This document shows positions 18,407 through 26,738 of a stretch of 64,000 nt of DNA, in pieces. How positions within the stretch are numbered: position 1 is the first letter of the stretch; each line of letters opens with the position of its first letter. Source of the stretch: JAJPKK01 sp963702755. Lineage in GTDB: Bacteria > Pseudomonadota > Alphaproteobacteria > Rhizobiales > Xanthobacteraceae. The notes beneath the pieces were generated by a model, which was not told the DNA's origin, did no database searches, and was given only the letters and a program-made list of their open reading frames with translations. The position numbers were made by a program, and so were the translations under genes. The stretch covers positions 62,001 through 126,000 of the forward strand of contig CAVPDZ010000010.1 of assembly GCA_963702755.1 (NCBI GenBank), in the 5' to 3' direction.

Positions 18407-18669
18407 GGTGCTCCTCCCGAGGGGCGTGAATTTTCGCTTGTTGTGAACCATCGAGGCGAACGACACAAGCCTCGGTGCAAACGACCTGCCCACCGGCAAG
18501 TCCCTGCCAGCGCGCGAGCAAAAGTGGGCCATGCCCCGTCGCCGAAACCGATATGTTCCGTCGGCTATAACGCGTTGTCGCATCAGGGAAATCGTGCTCT
18601 TGTGAATCATAATAGTTCAAAACTTGCGGCCGCCGCTCGTGGCGGGCCGCTGACATTGGGAGGACGCTC
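18407..18669. promoter_or_regulatory. Divergent promoter region between the PQQ dehydrogenase and the molybdenum hydroxylase
   Basis: 263 bp separate two divergent operons, so both promoters must lie here. The central part, about 18550-18640, is relatively AT-rich (GTGAATCATAATAGTTCAAA). A ribosome site GGGAGGACGCTC precedes the plus-strand ATG. No operator could be recognised. A shared regulator for both operons is plausible but unproven. Confidence 0.4.
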
Positions 18670-19335
18670 ATGTCAGACAACGATGTACGTCCGTCATGCG
18701 AACGCCATGGCGACCCCGGAGGCGGACATCCCGCCGATCGGGCCGCGTTGCGCGCCTCGCGACGCGAGTTCATCAAGGGGGTGATCGCTTCGGGGGTCGC
18801 CGTCTCGGCCGGAGGCTATGTGGTCCTCGGCCGCGGTGGCGCAGCTCTCGCGCAGGTCGCGGGTTCTGTCGGGCGCCTCGTCAGGCTCAACGTCAACGGC
18901 AGCGAGCGCCCGGTTGACGTGCTGCCGAACGAAACCTTGGTCCACACCCTTCGCTACAAGCTCGGGCTTACCGGCACCAAGCTCGGCTGCGATCATTCCG
19001 AATGCGGCAACTGCACCGTGATGATCGATGACGTCGCGACCTATTCGTGCTCGACGCTCACGCATCAGGTCCGCGGCCGCAAGATCACCACCATCGAAGG
19101 CATCGAGGGGCCGAATGGCGAACTGCACAAGGTGCAGAAGGCCATGATCGAGGAGCTCGGGCCGCAATGCGGTTTCTGTACGCCCGGGCAGGTGGTCTCC
19201 GCCGTCGCCCTCCTCAAGCACAATCCCAAGCCGACGGTCGAGGAAGCGCGCATCGCAATGTCCGGCAACATCTGCCGTTGCGGTGCGTACGACCACTACC
19301 TGAAGGCCGTCATGCGCGCATCGCGGGAGGCTTGA
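18670..19335 (+). CDS. Tat-exported 2Fe-2S subunit of a molybdenum hydroxylase (PaoA-like)
   Basis: The small iron-sulfur subunit of a xanthine-oxidase-family enzyme. A twin-arginine signal lies at residues 31-55 (SRREFIKGVIASG then a hydrophobic stretch to AALAQ). A plant-ferredoxin-type 2Fe-2S domain follows (CDHSECGNCTV and the fourth Cys in YSCST). The C-terminal four-helix 2Fe-2S domain has CGFCTPGQ and the ICRCG pair. A Tat signal on the small subunit is the hallmark of the E. coli periplasmic aldehyde oxidoreductase PaoABC, where the other subunits are carried along folded. The next gene starts one base after this stop. Confidence 0.92.
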   Translation: MSDNDVRPSCERHGDPGGGHPADRAALRASRREFIKGVIASGVAVSAGGYVVLGRGGAALAQVAGSVGRLVRLNVNGSERPVDVLPNETLVHTLRYKLGLTGTKLGCDHSECGNCTVMIDDVATYSCSTLTHQVRGRKITTIEGIEGPNGELHKVQKAMIEELGPQCGFCTPGQVVSAVALLKHNPKPTVEEARIAMSGNICRCGAYDHYLKAVMRASREA

Positions 19336-19336
19336 G

Positions 19337-21742
19337 ATGGCATACAATCTCATCGGCAAGAACTTCGTTCCGGTCGACGTCGCCGCCAAGGTGACCGGCC
19401 GCGCCAAATACGCCGAGGACTTCCGTGCCGAAGGCATGGTGTTCTGCAAGACGCTGACGAGCCCGATCCCGCATGCCCGCATCCGCCGGATCGACACGTC
19501 GGCGGCGCTGAAGATCAAGGGCGTGCTCGGCATTCTCACTGCGGACGACGTGCCGCAATTCCCGCCGCCCCAGCCCCCGATCCTCGCCAAGGACGAGACC
19601 TTCTATGTCGGCGATCCGATCCTCGCGGTTGCGGCCGAGACCGAGGAGATCGCGGCGGAGGCGATCGAAGCGATCAAGATCGACTTCGAGCAACTGCCCC
19701 ACGTGACCGATCCGCTCGAAAGCCTCTTCCCCGGCGGACCTGATGCGCGCTCCAACGGCAACGTCGCGGCCGCGCAGATCAACCTGCAGACGGTGAAGTG
19801 GGATGCCGCGGCCTTCGCTGCGGCGGGCGACGACAAGATGCCGCTCGGCAAGCCGGCCGAGGAATGGAGCTATGGCGATCTCGACGCCGGCTTCAAAGCC
19901 GCGAAGGTGATCGTCGAGGAAAGCTTCGTCTCGAGCGGCCTTGCCCACCATTCCATGGAGACGCGCTCTGCCATGGCGTACTGGCAGGGCGGCAAGTGCA
20001 TCCTGCATGGCTCGAACCAGAGCCACACTTCGGCGGTGCCCAACATCGCTCGCCTGATCGGCATCAAGCCCGATGACCTCGTCCTCGTCGCCGAATTCTG
20101 CGGCGGCGGCTTCGGCAGCAAGATCCCCGGCTATCCCAACATGGCGATCGCCGCGCTGATGTCGAAGAAGATCAATCGCCCGGTGATGCACCGCATTTCC
20201 CGCATCGAGGAATACGGCATCGGCAGTGCCCGCCCGAGCTTCCAGGGCCACGTGAAGCTGGGCTTTGGCGCGGACGGGCGCATGCTCGCGGCCGACCTTT
20301 ACATCGTGCAGGAGAACGGCCCGCACATCGGCGGCGGCGACTTCCGTTCGGCAGGCAACGCGCTGTCGATGGTCTATCAGCCGCAGGCGATGCGCTGGCG
20401 CGCCGTGCCGGTGCTCACCAACACGCCGCCGGTCGGCCCGCAGCGCGGACCGGGCGAGAACCAGTTCGTCGCCGTGTTCGAACCGATGATCGACAAGGCG
20501 GCGCGCGACCTTGGCATCGACCGCCTTGCGATCCGGAGCATCAATGCGCCGGACTCCGCAAGCAAGATCGGCTCCGACCGCGGTCCGCTGACCAGCGCTT
20601 TCCAAAAGGACGCGCTCGCCAAGGCGGCCGAGATGTTCAAGTGGGACGATCGCAAGAAGCGGTCCGGCCAGCGCAACGGCAATCTCGTCACCGGCGTCGG
20701 CATCGGCCAGGGCTACCACTCGGCCGGCTCCAACGGCTTCGACGGGATGGTGCGCATCACGCCGGACGGCAAGCTGCACGTCCACACGGGTGTCGGCAAT
20801 CTCGGCACCTACTCCCATTCGGCGACCGCGCGCGTCGCGGCCGACATGCTCAACTACGCATGGGACAACGTGATCATCGAGCGCGGCGATAGCCGCCGCG
20901 GCCTGCCCTGGAACTCGAACCAGGCCGGCAGCCTCACGGCATCGACGAAATCGCGGACCATGTACGTCGCCGCGATGGACGCCAAGGCGAAGCTCCTCGG
21001 CATCGCGGCCCAGGTCCTGGGCGGTGCGGCGAGCGACTACGATCTCGGCAACGAGAAAGTGGTCAGCAAAGCCGATCCGGCAAAGTCGATCAGCTACGCT
21101 GACGCCGCCCGCAAGGCGATCGAGCTCGGCGGCACGTTCTCCGGCAAGGAAGCGCCGAAGGACATCAATCCGGTCACCAAGCACGGCCTCGACATGATCG
21201 CCGGCAGCGGGTTGATCGGCGTCGCCAAGGACAATCTGCCCCGGGTCGGAGTCACGCCGGGCCTGACGACCACGTTCGCCGAGGTCACCCTCGACGTCGA
21301 GACCGGCAAGATCCACATCGTTGACATGCTGTGCGTGGCCGATTGCGGCACCGTGCTGCATCCGCAGGGTCTCGCCGCCCAGATCCGCGGCGGCAACATC
21401 ATGGGCATCGGGCTCGCCATGCTCGAGCGCCACGTCTACGACCCGAAACTCGGGCTGCCGACCAACACGCTGCTCTATCAGACCAAGCCGCCGACCTATC
21501 TCGACGTGCCCGTCGAGATTGGGTGGGCCGCGGTCGAAAAGGCCGATCCGCAGAATCCGGTCGGCGTCAAAGGCGTCGGCGAACCGGTGCAAGGCTCCGG
21601 CGCCGCCGCTGTCACCTCGGCGATATCCGACGCGCTCGGCGGACATCTGTTCAACCGCACGCCGATATCGCTCGACATGATCCTCAATCACCTTTCGAAG
21701 CGGCCGCAAGCTCACAAGCCGCTCCAGATCAATACGGTCTGA
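19337..21742 (+). CDS. Molybdopterin-binding catalytic subunit of an aldehyde-oxidase-type enzyme (PaoC-like)
   Basis: The large subunit (801 residues) of a xanthine-oxidase-family molybdenum hydroxylase, holding the Mo-pterin cofactor and oxidising aldehydes or N-heterocycles. It opens AYNLIGKNFVPVDVAAKVTGRAKYAED, the typical first fold. Further family marks are EFCGGGFGSKI, the PPVGPQRGPGENQFV loop and GVKGVGEPVQGSGAAAVTSAI, whose Glu is the catalytic base. It has no signal peptide of its own, as expected if it is exported bound to the Tat-bearing subunit. Substrate specificity is not readable; an aldehyde is favoured by context. Confidence 0.92.
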   Translation: MAYNLIGKNFVPVDVAAKVTGRAKYAEDFRAEGMVFCKTLTSPIPHARIRRIDTSAALKIKGVLGILTADDVPQFPPPQPPILAKDETFYVGDPILAVAAETEEIAAEAIEAIKIDFEQLPHVTDPLESLFPGGPDARSNGNVAAAQINLQTVKWDAAAFAAAGDDKMPLGKPAEEWSYGDLDAGFKAAKVIVEESFVSSGLAHHSMETRSAMAYWQGGKCILHGSNQSHTSAVPNIARLIGIKPDDLVLVAEFCGGGFGSKIPGYPNMAIAALMSKKINRPVMHRISRIEEYGIGSARPSFQGHVKLGFGADGRMLAADLYIVQENGPHIGGGDFRSAGNALSMVYQPQAMRWRAVPVLTNTPPVGPQRGPGENQFVAVFEPMIDKAARDLGIDRLAIRSINAPDSASKIGSDRGPLTSAFQKDALAKAAEMFKWDDRKKRSGQRNGNLVTGVGIGQGYHSAGSNGFDGMVRITPDGKLHVHTGVGNLGTYSHSATARVAADMLNYAWDNVIIERGDSRRGLPWNSNQAGSLTASTKSRTMYVAAMDAKAKLLGIAAQVLGGAASDYDLGNEKVVSKADPAKSISYADAARKAIELGGTFSGKEAPKDINPVTKHGLDMIAGSGLIGVAKDNLPRVGVTPGLTTTFAEVTLDVETGKIHIVDMLCVADCGTVLHPQGLAAQIRGGNIMGIGLAMLERHVYDPKLGLPTNTLLYQTKPPTYLDVPVEIGWAAVEKADPQNPVGVKGVGEPVQGSGAAAVTSAISDALGGHLFNRTPISLDMILNHLSKRPQAHKPLQINTV

Positions 21743-21754
21743 GGGAGCACCGCC

Positions 21755-22753
21755 ATGATCATCAAGGACGTCATGCCCGGCTTCGAGCTGTTTCAACCGA
21801 CGCAGCTCAAGGATGCATTCGCCCTGCTCGACCGCTACGGCAAGGACAGCTGGAAGCTGGCCGGCGGCTACGACAGCCTGTCGTGGTTCAAGGAGCGCGC
21901 CAAGCGGCCGAAAGCCGTGATCGATCTCAGCGGCATCGCTGAGATGAAAGGCATCCGCGAGACCCCGGACGGCATCGAGATCGGCGCGTTGACGACGCTG
22001 ACCGAGATCGAGCGCAACCCGGTCATCAAGGCGAAGTATCGCGTCCTCGCCGATGCCGCCGCGAAGGTCGCAAGCCCGCAGATCCGCAACGCCGGCACCA
22101 TCGGCGGCAACGTGTCGCAAGACGCGCGCTGCTGGTACTACCGCGCGGGCCTGCCCTGCTATCGCGCCGGCGGCACGACGTGCTTTGCCGACACGCCGCA
22201 GGGCGTCAATCGCGAGCATGCGCTGTTCGATTCCGACCGCTGCGTCGCGGTATCGCCGTCGGACACGGCGCCGGCGCTGGTCGCGCTCGACGCCAAGTTC
22301 GTCGTGAAGAGCGCGAAGGGCGAACGCGTCATCGGCACCGATGAGTTCTTCATCGGCCCGAAGACCGACATCACCCGCATGACGTCGCTCGCGCACGATG
22401 AAATCCTGACGGCGATCCGGATTTCCAATGCGTGGGCCGGCGCGCATTTCTACTTCGAGAAGGTCGCCGACCGAAACGCCTGGGACTTCCCGCTCGTCAA
22501 TGTTGCCGCGGCGATGACGGTGAAGAACGGCGTGATCGAGAACTGCCGCATCGCTTGCGGTGCCGTCAGCGCGGCGCCGCGACGCCTCACGGCGGTCGAG
22601 TCGATCGTCAAGGGCCAGAAAGCCGGCCCGGACATCGCCAAGCTCGCCGGGCAGTCGGCGACGCGCGGCGCTTCGCCCTTGAACTACAACCAGTTCAAGA
22701 TTCCGCTGATGGCGAACCTCGTCACCCGCGCGGTGCGCGACGCCAGCGCGTGA
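21755..22753 (+). CDS. FAD subunit of the molybdenum hydroxylase with an extra Cys cluster (PaoB-like)
   Basis: The FAD-binding middle subunit (332 residues) relaying electrons from the iron-sulfur clusters. FAD motifs are WKLAGGYDSL (about residues 33-42) and RNAGTIGGNV (about 111-120). Four cysteines at about 126, 135, 143 and 163 lie in an insertion not present in ordinary xanthine dehydrogenases. A comparable insertion holds a 4Fe-4S cluster in PaoB and in 4-hydroxybenzoyl-CoA reductase, so one is predicted here. It lies 12 bp after the large subunit in the order small-large-FAD; E. coli pao has small-FAD-large. Confidence 0.9.
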   Translation: MIIKDVMPGFELFQPTQLKDAFALLDRYGKDSWKLAGGYDSLSWFKERAKRPKAVIDLSGIAEMKGIRETPDGIEIGALTTLTEIERNPVIKAKYRVLADAAAKVASPQIRNAGTIGGNVSQDARCWYYRAGLPCYRAGGTTCFADTPQGVNREHALFDSDRCVAVSPSDTAPALVALDAKFVVKSAKGERVIGTDEFFIGPKTDITRMTSLAHDEILTAIRISNAWAGAHFYFEKVADRNAWDFPLVNVAAAMTVKNGVIENCRIACGAVSAAPRRLTAVESIVKGQKAGPDIAKLAGQSATRGASPLNYNQFKIPLMANLVTRAVRDASA

Positions 22754-22801
22754 TCGGCTGCGCCGGATCGTGTTGCGATCCGGTCGGGCGTGAGGCATTT
22801 T

Positions 22802-22831
22802 ATCCGGCGAAGCGGTACGGCTTCGCCGGAT
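22802..22831. repeat. Perfect inverted repeat after the FAD subunit
   Basis: TCCGGCGAAGC, loop GGTACG, GCTTCGCCGGA: an 11-bp perfect stem about 50 bp after the FAD subunit stop. There is no T-run on either side, so a transcript-stabilising or processing hairpin is as likely as a terminator. Confidence 0.6.
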
Positions 22832-22895
22832 CGTGCTTTGGAAGCCCTGAACTACTTGGATCACCACCACTCGGATCACCACGGAGCGTCGTCGC

Positions 22896-23072
22896 TTGGA
22901 ATTCCCCGTCGAGCTGTTCCGCTATTCGAAATCGATTTACGGCGGCAGCGACCTGATGATCGGCGCCAACTGGGATTTGTTGCCGTGGTTCGTCGGCGCG
23001 GGCGCAGCCTTCATCGTGGCGCACGTGGTGCTGACCGCCTTGTTCCGGCGGCGTGCCCACGGGCCGTCCTGA
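22896..23072 (+). CDS. Small single-TM protein between the molybdenum hydroxylase and cytochrome b
   Basis: A 58-residue ORF from a TTG, with GGAG nine bases upstream. It has an N-terminal amphipathic part (EFPVELFRYSKSIYGGSDLMIG), one TM of about 20 residues (LPWFVGAGAAFIVAHVVLTALF) and a basic RRRAH tail. The frame is closed by a stop 48 bp upstream, so it cannot be longer than about 74 residues. Position suggests a small membrane partner of the cytochrome b that follows or an anchor for the periplasmic enzyme. No family recognised. Confidence 0.6.
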   Translation: MEFPVELFRYSKSIYGGSDLMIGANWDLLPWFVGAGAAFIVAHVVLTALFRRRAHGPS

Positions 23073-23118
23073 ACGAATCGCAGCGCCGGCGGCGCCTGAG
23101 AGGCGAGCGGGAACAGCA

Positions 23119-23772
23119 ATGACCATATCCGAAGCGAAATTGCCCGAAGGCCGCATCCGGCGCCACATCCTGTTGGATCGCGCCTATCACTGGCTGATGG
23201 CCATATGCGTCCTCACGCTGATGGGGACCGCGTTCCTTCCCATCGTCGGCATCAAATTCGAGTGGCTCACGCTGCACTGGACGACCGGCATCGTGCTGTC
23301 CGTTCTTGTCGTCATTCATATCGTCCGCGCCCTGATCTGGCAGGATTTCCGGGCGATGTGGTTCGACGGCAAGGATGTCCGCAACGCGATCCGCCTGTGC
23401 ACGCGCGCCTTTGGCGGCGGCGCGGAGCCGGGTCTCCCCGGCAAGTACAACGGCCTGCAGAAGCTCTATCACTTCGCCATTGCGGTGCTCGGGCTGGCGA
23501 TCGTCGTGTCGGGCTTGACGATGCTGCTCAAGATCGACACGCCGTGGTGGCGCCGCAATCCCTATGTGCTCGCCGATTACCAGTGGGGCGAGATCTACGC
23601 GGTGCACGGGCTTGCGGCGATGGCGCTCATCACGCTGGTCATGATTCACATCTATTACGCGGTTCGCCCGGACGAATGGTATCTGACCCGTTCCATGTTC
23701 CGCGGCTGGATTACGCGCGCTGAATATGATCGCCATTTCGACAAAGAGCGCTGGGCGGGCGATGAAAGCTAA
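23119..23772 (+). CDS. Membrane cytochrome b (formate dehydrogenase gamma / b561-like)
   Basis: A 217-residue diheme-type membrane cytochrome b. It has four TM segments (about residues 24-43, 55-75, 115-137 and 162-183) with candidate haem His in AYHWLMA, VIHIVRA, LYHFAIA, VHGLAAM and MIHIYYA. Such proteins pass electrons from a periplasmic oxidoreductase to the quinone pool. It follows the molybdenum hydroxylase on the same strand, so it is probably that enzyme's outlet. The start ATG at 23119 is chosen over the GTG at 23053, which overlaps the small ORF upstream. Confidence 0.88.
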   Translation: MTISEAKLPEGRIRRHILLDRAYHWLMAICVLTLMGTAFLPIVGIKFEWLTLHWTTGIVLSVLVVIHIVRALIWQDFRAMWFDGKDVRNAIRLCTRAFGGGAEPGLPGKYNGLQKLYHFAIAVLGLAIVVSGLTMLLKIDTPWWRRNPYVLADYQWGEIYAVHGLAAMALITLVMIHIYYAVRPDEWYLTRSMFRGWITRAEYDRHFDKERWAGDES

Positions 23773-23790
23773 GCGATCGCTCGCCGTAGC

Positions 23791-23917
23791 CGTAGCCCGG
23801 ATTGAGCGCAGCGAAATCCGGGGTGGCTGTGCCGCCGGCGAGGTCCGCTCCCGGATTTCGCGGAGCCTGTCATCGGACCCGCCGGAGGCGGGACCCGTTG
23901 GCTCAATCCGGGCTACG
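23791..23917. repeat. GTAGCCCGGAT palindromic repeat, copy 1
   Basis: Begins CGTAGCCCGGATTGAGCGCA and ends GCTCAATCCGGGCTACG, its inverse. An internal stretch contains GACCCGCCGGAGGCGGGACC. Related copies lie at 27281-27377, 27387-27491 and 53678-53800. It sits between the cytochrome b and a hypothetical gene. Confidence 0.85.
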
Positions 23918-23932
23918 AAGGAAGTCAGGCCG

Positions 23933-24319
23933 ATGACATCCATGGCGGAAGGACCGGCGACGCTCGCGGAAGCGATCGACGTCATCGAAGAAACCTATGC
24001 CTACCTGCTCGCCTATGCCGCGCAGGGCCGTGCCCGCGATGATTCCGGCGACGACGGCGTGCGCGACTATCTCGCCCGCGCCGACGCGGGTCTTGCGATC
24101 GTCGCTGCCATGCCGCCGCAAGGCAATGCCGACGAGGCGGCGTTTATCGAGCAGGTGCGCCAGGACGCCATCCGCGCGCGCACTGCGCTGCGCTTCGTGC
24201 TGGCGCAGCGTGCCATCGGCTCGCAGATCATCGACAATCTCAATGCTTCGATCCACGTGCGGACGTTGCTGACGGACCTCTTCCTCATCGACGAGGCGCT
24301 GAAGATCAGCGAGGGGTGA
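23933..24319 (+). CDS. Hypothetical protein
   Basis: A 128-residue soluble, mostly helical protein from MTSMAEGPATLAEAIDVIEETY. It is acidic, with no signal, TM or Cys motif. The longer in-frame ORF from 23726 runs through a palindromic repeat and is rejected as the natural start. It lies 40 bp upstream of the NAD(P)-binding oxidoreductase and may share its transcript. No family recognised. Confidence 0.65.
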   Translation: MTSMAEGPATLAEAIDVIEETYAYLLAYAAQGRARDDSGDDGVRDYLARADAGLAIVAAMPPQGNADEAAFIEQVRQDAIRARTALRFVLAQRAIGSQIIDNLNASIHVRTLLTDLFLIDEALKISEG

Positions 24320-24359
24320 CGCCAGCGCGATCCGGAAGCACACGCAAGGAGCTTCCCTT

Positions 24360-25310
24360 ATGAGCCAATTGAAGGTCGGCGTGATCGGCATCGGCGCCTT
24401 CGGCTCGCGCGTGGCGCTGCGGCTGTTGTGGTCGGGCTATCACACGCTGCAGATCTACGACATCGCGGACGTCGCAACGCGCCTCTTCACCAACGACTAC
24501 GGCGGCATGGCGATCGGCTCGCCCAAGATGATGGCGCAGACCTGCGACGTCATCATCACGGCGCTGCCGTCGGCGGCGGAGTTGCGCGAAGTGTGCTTCG
24601 GGTGGGAAGGCGCGATCGAGGGGTTTGCTTCGGGGGGCATTCTCATCGATCTCGGCACGACCGATCCGATGGAGACCATGAAATTCGCCGAACGGTTCGC
24701 GGCGCGCGGCGTCGATTTCATTGCCGCGCCCGCATTCGGCACGCCCGCGCAGGCCAAGGAAGGCAAGCTGACGCTTGTCGTCGGCGGCCCGCAGGCGGCG
24801 ATCGCGCGCTGCCAACCGCTGCTGCAACTGCTCGCGGAACGGATCGTGCCGGTGGGCGCGGCGCCGGCCGCCCAGGCCGCCGGCGCGATCTCGGATTTTC
24901 TGCGCGCGGCAGCGCTCCTTGCCGCAAGCGAGGCGATCCGGCTCGGCCAGCGTTTCGGTTTCGAGCCGGGAGCGGTGCTTGATCTGGCCGACCAGATCGG
25001 CGGCGACGCCGAACCGCACTTGCAGCAGGTCGTCTCGCGCACATTCAATTCGGGTTTGCAGCTCGGCATTCTGCGCCGCAATCTCGCGCTCGGTGCGGAG
25101 CTTGCAGCGGCGACCGATACGCGCTCGCCGCTGATGGAGGCAACGCTCGCCGCCTGGACGGCGGCGGAAAAGAAAATCGGCTATGGCGCCGATTATACGG
25201 CCATCATCACGTGGCTTGAGGGTTTGCCAAGCCTCAAGCCGCCGGCGGAAGGCGAAGCTGCTGCCTCCCCGCGAACGCCCGCGCCTCTCGGAAACGCGCC
25301 AGCGGCTTGA
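24360..25310 (+). CDS. NAD(P)-binding beta-hydroxyacid dehydrogenase family protein lacking the catalytic Lys
   Basis: A 316-residue member of the 3-hydroxyisobutyrate dehydrogenase family by fold. GVIGIGAFGSRVA (about residues 7-19) is the dinucleotide motif, VIITALPSAAELREVC follows, and a substrate-binding region with DLGTTDP matches the D-x-ST pattern. In active members the helix after the Rossmann domain has G-x3-K-x2-NN; here the corresponding stretch AQAAGAISDF (about 171-180) has Gly for the catalytic Lys and Ser-Asp for the Asn pair. It may therefore bind substrate without the usual chemistry or use another residue. The C-terminus is an extra Pro/Ala tail. Confidence 0.8.
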   Translation: MSQLKVGVIGIGAFGSRVALRLLWSGYHTLQIYDIADVATRLFTNDYGGMAIGSPKMMAQTCDVIITALPSAAELREVCFGWEGAIEGFASGGILIDLGTTDPMETMKFAERFAARGVDFIAAPAFGTPAQAKEGKLTLVVGGPQAAIARCQPLLQLLAERIVPVGAAPAAQAAGAISDFLRAAALLAASEAIRLGQRFGFEPGAVLDLADQIGGDAEPHLQQVVSRTFNSGLQLGILRRNLALGAELAAATDTRSPLMEATLAAWTAAEKKIGYGADYTAIITWLEGLPSLKPPAEGEAAASPRTPAPLGNAPAA

Positions 25311-25357
25311 TATAACTTCGAACCGTCACGGTGCGGACTGAGGGCAACGGCGGAGCG

Positions 25358-26165
25358 ATGGACGTAATCTTCCGGGTGGTGCGAAAGGCGGCGGGCGCAA
25401 GCCTCGTCGCGGTGCTCGTGATCGCCGCGCCTGTGGGCGCGCGCGCCCTCGCCGACGACATCGAAGCCTTCCTCGCCGGCACCACGAGAGCGTGCGTCGC
25501 CTGCGATCTCTCCGGGCGCGATCTCAAGGACCGCGAGTTCAAGCGCGCCAAACTCGATCGTGCCAATTTGCGCAAGGCAAACCTTGCCCAGGCGTCCCTT
25601 TTCCGCGGTTCGCTGCAACGCGCCGATCTCGCCGGCGCGAACCTCGTCGAAACCGATCTCAATCGGATCGACGCCAAATGGGCGGACTTCAGCGGTGCCG
25701 ACCTCACGGGCGCGCTCCTCTACGAGGCGGACCTGTCGAGCGCCAACCTTGCCGGAGCCCAGCTTCGCAACGCCCGCCTCGGCCAGGCGCGGCTCAACCA
25801 GGCCAATCTCGAAGGCGCGATGCTCGCGGGCGCCGACCTGCGCGGCGCGCGCCTCGCCGGGCGCGAAGCTCGCCGGCGCCAATCTGCGCGGCGCCAAGCT
25901 CGACGGCCAAAAGCTGCGCGAGATGGATCTGCGTGGCATCGACTTCACGCTGTCCGACATGGTCGAGGCCGATCTCTACGGCGCCGATCTGCGCGGCTCG
26001 ACCTTCGCGGGCGTCGACCTCTTCGGCGCCAACCTCCACGGCGCCGATCTGCGCGGCACGAGCTTCGAGGGTGCCAACCTCAAGAACGCGATCCTGACCG
26101 ACGCCCAGACCGAGGGCGCCAATTTCGACGCCGCCATCATGCCGGACGGCAAGCGCCAGGAGTGA
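25358..26165 (+). pseudogene. Exported pentapeptide-repeat protein, frameshifted
   Basis: A signal peptide (about residues 1-28) is followed by a CVACDLSG segment and then an almost continuous run of A(D/N)LxG pentapeptide repeats that would form a right-handed quadrilateral beta-helix. The repeat runs in one frame to GARLAG (about 25858) and continues in another as AKLAGANLRGAKLDG to the stop at 26165. Deleting one G of the GGG near 25860 restores a protein of about 268 residues. Repeat periodicity makes the break precise. The function is unknown; exported pentapeptide proteins of this kind are common in rhizobia. Confidence 0.85.
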
Positions 26166-26196
26166 ATTGCTGCTCTTCCGCTGGGCCGATGATGGT

Positions 26197-26316
26197 TCTT
26201 CTCCCCTCCCCCTTGTGGGGAGGGGTCGGGGGTGGGGGTCGCGCGATTAGGCACTTCGGTGCCGCAACCTAACGACCCCCCACCCCGACCCTCCCCCACA
26301 AGGGGGGAGGGAGAAC
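26197..26316. repeat. CCCCTCCCCCTT palindromic repeat between genes
   Basis: TTCTCCCCTCCCCCTTGTGG at the left and CACAAGGGGGGAGGGAGAA at the right, with a GTGGGGGTC arm and its inverse GACCCCCCAC inside. This is the intergenic form of the element found inside uvrC and uvrD. Confidence 0.85.
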
Positions 26317-26738
26317 AAGCGCCGCATCGCATGCGAAGCTCCTGCCCCTGAAAGCGGCGCCTAGCGAGGAAGGGAATGAGAAGGAAAGAATGAGCGCACA
26401 TGTCATTATCGGTTGCGATAGCTCTCCCTGCGCCGGAGTCGCGAAAGACAAATCGCGCAGCGATGATTGACATCATAGGAATAGTCCTATAAAATAGTCA
26501 TCCAGAATTCCAAGGTGATGATGTTCGCAGGACCGTTGCCATGCCCGCTACGACGATTTCGCTGAGATACGCTGTTCAAGGCCGCGGAATCACGGGTCCG
26601 CTTTGGCCCATGTCCTCTGGACTGTTGAGCGAATCGGCGGAGCCATGCGCGGACGGAGGAACGGTTTTTGGTTTTCCCTGTTATTTTCCCTGTTCTCAGG
26701 GAAAAATCGGGGGTGTCTCGGAGAGCGAGCGGGTTCGC
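26317..26738. other. Intergenic region with short CCCTGTT repeats upstream of the Sel1 gene
   Basis: No gene could be supported here. Two TTTCCCTGTT copies at 26673-26682 and 26685-26694 are followed by TCAGGGAAAA, able to pair with either. A small palindrome, ATAGGA-ATAG-TCCTAT, lies near 26477-26492 in an AT-rich stretch. The promoter of the Sel1 gene is expected here. Confidence 0.4.

Noticed and set aside
19310..22882. A 1190-codon open frame antisense to the molybdenum hydroxylase
   Set aside because: It is a by-product of high GC at third positions. The translation is rich in Arg, Asp, His and Val with no domain, and it mirrors three genes with clear motifs.
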